Assembly: GCA_019649035.1 (NCBI GenBank)
Contig: BMAT01010037.1
Coordinates: 46,542 to 87,367 of the forward strand
DNA: 40,826 nt
From: Elysia marginata
Lineage: Eukaryota > Mollusca > Gastropoda > Plakobranchidae
Direction of reading: 5' to 3'
The notes beneath the pieces are model-generated. The model was given only the letters and a program-made list of their open reading frames with translations. It was not told where the DNA came from and ran no database searches. Position numbers and translations under genes: made by a program. Of the stretch, positions 33,642-40,826 are shown piece by piece. Position 1 is the first letter of the stretch. Every line of letters starts with the position of its first letter.

Positions 33642-33737
33642 GATTTATGAACTGTATAACGACAACTCCATGAAAAACATGTTAACATGATGGTAACCTG
33701 TAGAAATTATTCCCCTTGTTAAAATGAGAAGAAAATA

Positions 33738-33951
33738 GAGACCTTTAGCACACGCACCGTGTCTCAATACGCGTACGTGAAAATCGGGAAAGCAGATTGA
33801 GAAACTATAAAAATAATGAAACCAGTTTCTAAAAATAGAACGTCTGTGGATTATTTTTAGAAACTGGTTTCATTATTTTTATAGTTTCTCTATCTGCTTT
33901 CCCGATTTTCACGTACGCGTAGTGAGACACGGTGCGTGTGCTAAAGGTCTC
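33738..33951. mobile_element. Palindromic MITE copy 1 (100-bp arms, TA flanks)
   Basis: Arms 33738-33837 and 33852-33951 are reverse complements over 100 bp with about two mismatches, around a 14-nt spacer. Ends are GAGACCTTTAGCACACGCAC and its complement, flanked by TA on both sides (33736-33737, 33952-33953), which suggests Tc1/mariner-type insertion. No coding capacity. It lies about 100 bp upstream of the putative ZC3H11A promoter. Confidence 0.85.
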
Positions 33952-34689
33952 TAGTAATTACTGTGCGTTACCACAAAAGATTTTAACAACTCCCCTATTA
34001 CTTTTTAGTAATAAACGGTTGCCACATACCTTAGAGATGGTACCCGACCTAGACCATCACGGGCCAAATCGGGCGAAAGTCAACGCTGCCTTCCTTTTTG
34101 TCCTTAGTTTATCTATTATTTTATTGATTTGTCTTTTTCCTGCAATCAGTAGGCTTATCTTTTCCAAGTCCAAAATTTCTGTCCTGGCAGCGCCGGCGTA
34201 ACCAGGTAGGACAATGGAGCTGTGGCCCTACCACTTTTAAAAGAAAAAAGTAGGGCCTACACCTTTATAAAGTGCAAAATGAACTGAGTAAGCGCTTCAT
34301 TGTTAATTATTTGTCTGCACAAGCCCCAGTCCCTGTTATAGCATGAAACAAGAGATAACTAAAGAGTTTAATTATTTGTCTGCTAGCTTTGGGCTGATCA
34401 TTCGTTTCAAGCCCAAAAAGAATTTCCAAAAAAACATCGTCTACTAGATCTACTAAGCAGGTGAAGAAGGTGAGGTTGAAAACATTAAGCGCTTACTGTG
34501 CAGTCTGTGTGGGTTATGCTGAGAGGGATGAGCGACAGTGTATGGTCTACAATCAGGAGTCGTAGCTCAACTGAAGATAGAGAACCCAGGGCTTTGTACC
34601 CGGATTGGTACGTCCATGCGACAAACCTTCATTGCTCAGACAGCAGCAAAAAAAATAGTTTAAAACTGTGCGTAAAACTCACGATATTA

Positions 34690-34711
34690 GAGACCATAAG
34701 CACACGCACAG
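34690..34711. mobile_element. Terminal fragment of the palindromic MITE
   Basis: gagaccataagcacacgcac matches the first 20 nt of the MITE end apart from two bases, preceded and followed by TA. It abuts copy 2. Confidence 0.6.
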
Positions 34712-34713
34712 TA

Positions 34714-34928
34714 CAGACCTTTAGCACACGCACCGTGTCGCACTACGCGTACGTGAAAATCGGGAAAGCAGATTGAGTTACTATAAAAATAAAGAAATCA
34801 GTTTCTAAAAATAGAACGTCTGTGGGTCTATTTTTAGAAACTGGTTTCATTATTTTTATAGTAACTCAATCTGCTTTCCCGATTTTCACGTACGCGTAGT
34901 GCGACACGGTGCGTGTGCTAAAGGTCTC
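34714..34928. mobile_element. Palindromic MITE copy 2 (100-bp arms, TA flanks)
   Basis: Arms 34714-34813 and 34829-34928 surround a 15-nt spacer and are flanked by TA (34712-34713, 34929-34930). Sequence is nearly identical to copy 1, including acgcgtacgtgaaaatcggg. Frames at 34498-34776 and 35165-34866 share a C-terminal peptide only because both run through MITE arms. Confidence 0.85.
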
Positions 34929-34932
34929 TATT

Positions 34933-35011
34933 GTCTCACTACGCGTACGTGAAAATCGGGAAAGCAGATCAAGGAAACTATAAAAATAATTAAACCAGTT
35001 TCTAAAAATAG
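34933..35011. mobile_element. Half copy of the palindromic MITE
   Basis: Contains one arm without the outer end, from gtctcactacgcgtacgtga to ccagtttctaaaaatag. It is followed by the centre sequence in inverted orientation (cacagacgtt). Directly adjacent to copy 2. Confidence 0.75.
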
Positions 35012-35876
35012 ACTCACAGACGTTCCCTGTCATGCTCACGCGTTGGCTGCTTAAAGTCTGTACTGTTCGGAAATGATGGAATTTGTCAAGAGTTTCCAAA
35101 GAGAGCTGTTCATTTAAAAACGCGATAGAAAGTAAGTGCAGATGTCGAGAAAAAAAATTCACCAAAGGAAGAATTCTTTTTTTTTATTTCTATAGTCACG
35201 CCCAATCAGGTGGACTGCGGTAGAAGTGTTCTTCGTAATTATTCTATATTGCAGAGGTCGCTGGACACTGGCATGAACTTCCCACATTTGCGGTGTTAAT
35301 TATCAGGCCTATACACATCAAAGATTCCAAGTTCGACTTTGAAGTAGCATCGGCTGAAAATCTTCTTCGACCCAAACATATATTATTTTATATGCGCTAA
35401 AAAGAGAAGGCGTGTTGGCGGAACAAGTAAATCAGCACAGATTGCAATAAAAACTCTGAATAGCCTGAAGATTGATGAAAGTTTCTTGCTATTCCCGACC
35501 CACATTACAAGCAAGGGACACTTGTACTTGTAGATATTGAAGACTGTTCGGCTCCGTCAGAGGTTAATGTCAGCCAGGTTTCCCTCCGACGAGACTCGAA
35601 CTGCTCCCAATCTACCTCATGTACTATAGAGGGTCTGCTTTCAAACTTATAGTACGCTGGTGTCGATTCTGATGAACCGATTTGGACAGGAAAACTTTGT
35701 CATGCAGTCGCACGTACAAGAAGTTCCCAACAGGAATGGGTACAAACATATTAATACTTTCATGCATTCCGTTCTTTTGTGGGACAGTGTTCCAAGCTGG
35801 TCTAAACACAATCGGAACGACAATCAACACGCGAAAATTGCCTTTGAAACCACTGCATCATACTTTCAGGAACTAA
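35012..35876. other. Intergenic stretch, possible LINE C-terminus remnant
   Basis: No gene was recognised. A plus-strand frame (35660-35890) contains NTFMHSVLLWDSVPSW, vaguely like the conserved SFFPRTIRLWNSLP ending of LINE reverse transcriptases. No other LINE block was found beside it, so I do not call it an element. Confidence 0.3.
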
Positions 35877-36060
35877 CACCTGGTATCTGATTGAAAGATT
35901 TCAATGGTATGAAATTAGCAGTGGAGAGAAGAGTAAGCATTAGATGGAAATGCCCGAAATGTTTGCCTTTAGTATGATCCGAACCTTCGAACCTTACAAA
36001 AACGTCGGCACCCACCGCCTTGCCGCTCAGAGGAACTATAACATGTCGCCACTACGGTCC
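35877..36060 (-). mobile_element. SINE copy, same family as 22755-22931
   Basis: On the minus strand: gtggcgacatgttatagttc, ggcaaggcggtgggtgccga, aaggttcggatcatactaaa, then ctgctaatttcatac, aaatctttcaatcagatacc. All blocks align in order with the copy at 22755. The B-box-like GGTTCGGATC suggests a tRNA-derived Pol III promoter. GC-rich sequence to about 36160 may be a 5' extension of the same insertion. Confidence 0.75.
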
Positions 36061-36230
36061 TTGGTAGTCACTCGGCTCTTGCACCGAAAGGTTTGCGGTC
36101 CGAGACGGCGCGTGGCAGGTTGGCCCTTAGTCTTTGAAAAAGGCTCTTAACGCACAACCATTCTCTTACCTTACTCAGGTGTAAAACGATAGAAATTGTC
36201 AGTATGTTAGTGATGTGCTTGAAGTTTACC

Positions 36231-36348
36231 GACTTGTGGCTCAGCGATAAGACACTCGTTCAGAGATCGGGAGGTGCGTGGTTCGATCCCCAGCCGAGTC
36301 AAATCAAGGACTTTGAAAGTGGTATTAGCAGTGGATCCGCCTAGTGTC
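36231..36348 (+). mobile_element. tRNA-derived SINE
   Basis: A tRNA-like head of about 70 nt: the acceptor-like gacttg pairs with cgagtc, an A box TGGCTCAGCGATAAG (36237-36251) and a B box GGTTCGATCCC (36280-36290) are correctly spaced, and gatcgggaggtgcg lies between. It is followed by a body caaggactttgaaagtggta...ttagcagtgg typical of mollusc tRNA-SINEs. It lacks a good anticodon arm and a T stem, so it is not a functional tRNA gene. Confidence 0.75.
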
Positions 36349-36479
36349 TAGATCTTGATTAAGTGGAGGATTCTAGATCTAGAACATGTGAATCGGTTGT
36401 TGTCGCCATGATATCTGTAAGAGGCAGGTTGAAATCTAAATTTGAATTTTAATTAGATCTAGATCGCAGTCTTTATCTT

Positions 36480-37884
36480 AGCAAGTTAACCGGATTTCGT
36501 GTTGGATATAGAGATATACAGTGTTATTGCACTTTCTTTTTTTTTGTTGTCTTTTCGAAAAAAAAAGAGCGTGGTTGGATGTTAGTTAATGGCCGTAATA
36601 ATCTATTGACTGCCCTAGTCAATTCTTCTTCCTTCAGACTTATGAACGGCCAAGGGATATAACCGTAAGAAAAGCGTGGCCATGGTGAGCTGTATATTTA
36701 TATTATTTTACCTTTACATAGCAGATTATTTTGAGGATATTTTCACTTTTACTATTGAACAAAAAATTTTTATGGTGAGGGCAGATATTCTACTCGGCAA
36801 TCAAGCAAGATTTATGTTTACTTAGAACTGTTTTGAAATACAGTACCAAAGGTTGATTGCTTTTAGTATTATGAAGAGAAACGGGCCCAGTCACTTGCGT
36901 TTTGAAATCGTTATTTTGCTCTGCTCCCTGATACCACCATAACCTTGTTAGGTTCATGTTGGAGACAAATATATAAAGAGAGGAAAGCGTGAGTACAAGC
37001 CAATGTGATCTAGGTCTAACCTTCACCTCCTCTTCCCCACTCTCCCTAGTTAAAGTTGTAGGCTGGGCTATGGGATCTCTTTAATGGCCTATCTCCATAC
37101 TCAGAATCCTAGGCAGCTGAGGTAGAGGGGAAAGGTTAGAAATTTATTACTCCCAATGGCAATGTTTCACAGGGAAAGATGGAGAAGGGGTTATTTTGAC
37201 AAAAGGTGTGCAGAGCTCATCCTGATCACCCAGGGCACGTTGTGAACTTATTAAAGCGTGGCCTTGATGACATCATGTCCTGAGGTTGCAGAGCTGAAAA
37301 TGGTTACTTTGTATTAAATTTTTTTCGCATTCATCCGGGCCAAACCCGTCCGCGACTAAAATTCAAAGGAGGGACTTATACTCCTCTCTTGAGCCAATAA
37401 GACTTACCCATTTCGATTGAGATCTTGACAGAAAGTTGCAAATTGTGTTTGATCATCAGAAAAAATGTGACATTGGAAAGAATAAATAAGTGCTCCAATT
37501 ATAGGAGAAGTACAGCAGCTGCTTAGATCTTACTGTGACTTACAAATTGATTTTTGTATCAAGTAAAAATATCGAGAATTTAAGTTTGTACGGTCAAAAA
37601 TGACTTTGTAAAATATTTTTTTAATGTTTTGTCAAATTTAGTAATTTCATTATTTATTGCCAATTTTTTTAGTCTTTGGTATCAATATGATCAGAAGGAT
37701 TAGCAAAAAATGTCAAAAATATTTTCATAGTGAAAAAATATGAATTATAGTGTGATGTTATTACGACTGAAAATCTGTGCAAGTAAAGTATTACGTCCCT
37801 GCGCCGCTACCTCAAAGATTCACAGGGCAGTGTTACCTAACGTTACTTAGCTACTGATCGTATGTAACTGACCTACCCAGACGT
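36480..37884. other. Intergenic stretch, no gene seen
   Basis: No recognisable exon or repeat family. A 78-residue minus-strand frame (37026-36790) has no recognisable domain. Confidence 0.45.
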
Positions 37885-37918
37885 CAGCCCATAACCAATC
37901 ACAGCCCATAACCAATCA
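37885..37918. repeat. Perfect 17-bp tandem repeat with CCAAT boxes
   Basis: cagcccataaccaatca occurs twice head-to-tail (37885-37901 and 37902-37918), giving two CCAAT boxes 17 bp apart just after a CRE-like gacgtca (37880-37886). An inverted copy of ccaatcagagcc(c/t)cag lies at 38440-38455. Confidence 0.7.
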
Positions 37919-38455
37919 GAGCCCCAGCTGACCCGGTGCCTGACTACCTGAGATCAGCCAGGACTATGAAAAGTCAGCTACAGAAGAACGTACTGATCGC
38001 TATCCTTTGCAAATTTCACACCTTTTACACACTACATGGGAGGATTACAAAAAAAGTTGAAAACAATCGCGTTTTATTTCCAATCAACATTAAGTGGAAT
38101 TCTCGAGTTCAAAACAAATGTTTAGTCCTTGTTTCACAAAAATCGGACTCCAATTAACAATTTTACATGAAATAATGACTTTGGAAGCATGTTTTGAAAA
38201 ATATGTGTAAATACAATAAAATTCGTATTTTTTCATTGATTCTGTAGTTTTTGGTATCATTTTTCATGTCTCGACAAGGCGCTATTGAAAATTTCACCTA
38301 GGAATTTGAAATCATAAGGCCCTGCAATTTTCGATTTTCGCCGACGTCACTTACTACTGTACTAGTACAGCAAGGCCCTTACTCATGAAGCAACTGTTAC
38401 CTTGCGTCTAGGCATCTGGCTCGGTCAGTCTTACAACCACTGAGGCTCTGATTGG

Positions 38456-39056
38456 ATTTCAGTTTGACTCTTGACAGGTCTTGGCCGGTCTCGACCATAG
38501 AGATATAACGTTTGTATAGAATCTAAATTTGAGATCCACTCCAACCTGGGTAAATGAAATCTGTTGTGGGAGGAATTATAAGAACGGCTACTGTATAGTT
38601 CAAAAGAAAAGGGTGTTGCTAATTAGAAACGCCCCCAAAATTAATCCAAACACGATGCAAATCAGACCGATAGCAAAAGATAGAAAACATTAAGAGTATT
38701 AGACCTAGTTGAAGAGATGCATGTCATATAATTTAAAGCATCTCATGCTTGATCAGAATTTCCTTTTCGCTGTGTCTGCTGGGTCTGCTTTTATGAGCAG
38801 GTCATGCTGGTGGAACTGAGAAGAGGGAAGAAGTAAATAGAGTTTATGTTGAGTTAGACCTGATAGATTCAAAAGACGCCTGAGTTATAAGGAAAGAATT
38901 AAACTAACATTGGAGCAAGATAAGGAGGTATTCCTGCCGTCTGCAGCAGTCAGATGGAGAGATATATATTAAAGTTGGCTTTCTCACAGTGTGACCTCCT
39001 TCTAATGGAGAGCAAGAAGATAGAGAGTGTATAATAACATTTGGTTGAGCCCTTTT
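38456..39056. other. Intergenic stretch, nothing recognised
   Basis: No coding, RNA or repeat signal beyond local AT-rich sequence. Confidence 0.4.
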
Positions 39057-39176
39057 ATTAACCCTCGTGAAACCCTATAGGTAAACTTTAAAACATATTA
39101 ACCCTCGTTAAACCCAAGAAGTACACCTTAAAACATATTAACCCTCGTGAAACCCTATAAGTACACCTTAAAACCG
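39057..39176. repeat. 40-bp tandem repeat, three copies
   Basis: Three consecutive 40-bp units beginning at 39057, 39097 and 39137, each starting attaaccctcgt and continuing aaaccc...cttaaaac, with about 4-8 differences between units. Confidence 0.85.
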
Positions 39177-40130
39177 TATAAGAAACTCTTTTATTCCTAG
39201 ATTACAGTTTATGAGTCAAACAGGAACGGTGATGTAATGTGCTCCTTTTCAAGCTCTTGAATAAACATAACCCACCTTTTAAAATCGAATTTAATGGAGT
39301 GGCAAAATGAAAGGACTTGTGCATAGATAAGTCATCAGCAGGAAAGGAAATAAAAAATAGTAACAAATAACAGTTAATAGCAAACAACCACCGCCATTAA
39401 CAACCATCGCCATGATAATTTTTCCACTCGCTCATACTATTTTTTTAAATAGTAAGAGCGTAAGCTTCTCCACAGTGAAGTATCAGACGTTTGCTTTGGT
39501 GTCTAAAGTCTCGTGGCGTTCCGAACAGCTATATCTCTTATACTGTAATATACGCTAGAACAAAGAGAGATATTCGCGATTCATAATCGTGGGTTTGAGG
39601 GAGTCACTTTGAGCATGATTTGAACTGAATTATTACAACTTGCACGAGATTTCTTTTATTTCTTTCTAAATATTGTAATTAATTGTAGTAATAAAGCTTA
39701 AATGCTTTGAAAAAGAGTTTTCAAGTTAAAGGAAAGTGAGACAGAAAGGTAGATTTTTTTTCAAACGGGTCTAAAATGCCCATGTTGAATGTTTCAATAA
39801 TTTTTTTAGCTAAAAACATTTCCGTGATTGACAACGTATGGTTTCCATGGAAACTACACTTTTTGGTAGGAATCTTGGATAGAAATAGAAAACATTAGGC
39901 CTTTGTAACTAAAAATCAAATCTATGAGTTTGCTTTCTACAAATGCACTCGTCTTTTCCCATCAGTATGAGACATATGTCAGAAGCATTTATAGATAACA
40001 GTTACATTGTATTTTATTCGAGTTTTTGAACATTTTGTACATGATGAAAGCTATAAACAGCCAATTGAAACATTTTTTTTAGCAAAATACTGATAAAAGC
40101 TCTTGACAAAATCAAAATAATATGCTAGGA
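39177..40130. other. Intergenic stretch, nothing recognised
   Basis: AT-rich, no gene or element identified. Confidence 0.4.
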
Positions 40131-40510
40131 ACCTGTGCACAAAGTTTATCATGTATGGCATGACGAACTTTACGAATATTGTGAACTAAGTATTCATTTC
40201 CAGTTGCCTTTTGTTTCTGCTTGGTGGACCTTTGGCTTGTTATTGCCTGACTCCAAAGACTGGTGTCAAGTCAAGTTTGCTGAACGATTTCACCAAAACT
40301 GGCAAGTTTGTGTTCCATTGTGATGTTTCCGAAGAGCGAGTCTAGCTTCAGGATTAAATTGCTGCCCAGATCTTCCCACTGCTTCTCTGCAGTTGCTGCT
40401 GCGAAACTGATAATTTGGCGCTTAGCGTTAATGAGCTGTCGTAGTTCCTAGTCTTGATCCTCAGCTTGGATATCCTCAGATTCTGTGGTTTTGAACCTGG
40501 CTTTGGTTTT
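40131..40510 (-). mobile_element. Degraded LINE fragment (ORF2 linker region)
   Basis: Minus-strand frames read ELRQLINAKRQIISFAAATA, EKQWEDLGSNLILKLDSLFG and MEHKLASFGEIVQQT. A shifted frame then reads FGVRQ, a stop, and QAKGPPSRNKRQLEMN. The order and the KLASFGEIVxQT / KGPPSRxxRQxEM motifs match the segment between endonuclease and reverse transcriptase in mollusc LINEs. It has stops and at least one frameshift, and no catalytic domain is present in the window. It may extend past 40510. Confidence 0.55.
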
Positions 40511-40556
40511 TCAACGTCTTACCGACCAATTTCAAATGCAGAAAACACCTTAATTA

Positions 40557-40623
40557 AAACAACAACAGCAACAACAACAACAACAACAACAACAAAAACA
40601 AAAATGACAACAGCAACAACAAA
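40557..40623. repeat. (CAA)n microsatellite
   Basis: About 67 bp of caa repeats with interruptions. Confidence 0.9.
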
Positions 40624-40826
40624 GGAATAGCTTAAAACAAGAATGATGGAAAAGACATTTAGTTTTTGTTAAGTTAGAAATTATGCAGCATGTATTTCAC
40701 TAGGGTTTACAATACTTTCTTTCTCTATCTTCTAAATCTAAAGGTTAAAATGCATACCGTTATCTATTGGAATTAATATTGAAAAGAAGCAATACATTTC
40801 TGAAATCACTTCAACAAAATAATGTG

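Noticed and set aside
34866-35165. Frames sharing RTVSHYAYVKIGKAD
   Set aside because: The shared peptide arises from MITE arms, not from related genes.
35624-35890. Possible LINE reverse-transcriptase C-terminus (TFMHSVLLWDSVPSW)
   Set aside because: Only one loosely matching motif and no other LINE block next to it.
36790-37026. 78-codon minus-strand frame
   Set aside because: No recognisable domain or splice context; length is expected by chance.
1-40826. Retroviral, LTR or Polinton element
   Set aside because: No long direct terminal repeats, capsid, integrase or envelope signature was recognised; the retroelement pieces seen are LINE or SINE.

Overview
The window looks like an AT-rich animal genome segment, most likely from a gastropod mollusc. 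This is inferred from long AT-rich introns, dispersed TAGATCTAGA-type motifs, tRNA-derived SINE copies of a kind common in molluscs, LINE and MITE debris, and a 622-bp assembly gap (13600-14221). I found no prokaryotic operons, rRNA, CRISPR array or intact retroviral/LTR element.

Two protein genes are supported, in a tail-to-tail arrangement. (1) Plus strand, 1663-4631: the last two coding exons of an SR-family splicing factor (SRSF4/5/6-like). They encode its RS domain; the RRM exons lie off the left edge. The last exon holds a near-identical array of 9-residue SKSPRR repeats. (2) Minus strand, 30914-15186: what appears to be a complete ZC3H11A orthologue (CCCH zinc-finger protein linked to the TREX mRNA-export complex). 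I rebuilt it as 17 coding exons joined in phase at every junction, 3816 nt including the stop (1271 aa). Three CCCH fingers open the protein, a long charged low-complexity region with repeated RLG and K-x-L-E-E-I motifs follows, and an acidic tail ends it. Eleven consecutive introns are phase 1.

Layout: 1-1662 SR-gene intron with small repeats; 1888-4018 intron with an antisense LINE fragment; about 4.8-7.2 kb no gene seen; 7.2-8.2 kb pogo/Tigger-like MITE remnants; 9.07-9.98 kb a (CAT)n-rich array with an internal duplication of about 370-390 bp; 10.29-10.5 kb a CpG-rich island; 10.6-13.3 kb no gene seen; 13.27-15.19 kb probable ZC3H11A 3' UTR including the gap; 15.2-30.9 kb the ZC3H11A coding body, whose last intron carries a 1.35-kb element with terminal inverted repeats and a strong G-quadruplex motif; 31-33.65 kb 5' non-coding sequence ending in a pair of ETS-type sites (possible promoter); 33.7-35.0 kb a cluster of nearly perfect palindromic MITEs; 35.9-36.35 kb two SINEs; 37.9-39.2 kb CCAAT-box and short tandem repeats; 40.13-40.51 kb a degraded LINE fragment.

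Both genes act in nuclear mRNA metabolism (splicing; export), but nothing here shows co-regulation. The most unusual signals are the run of frame-preserving exons in ZC3H11A, the palindromic MITE cluster beside its putative promoter, and the G-quadruplex-bearing TIR element in its last intron.
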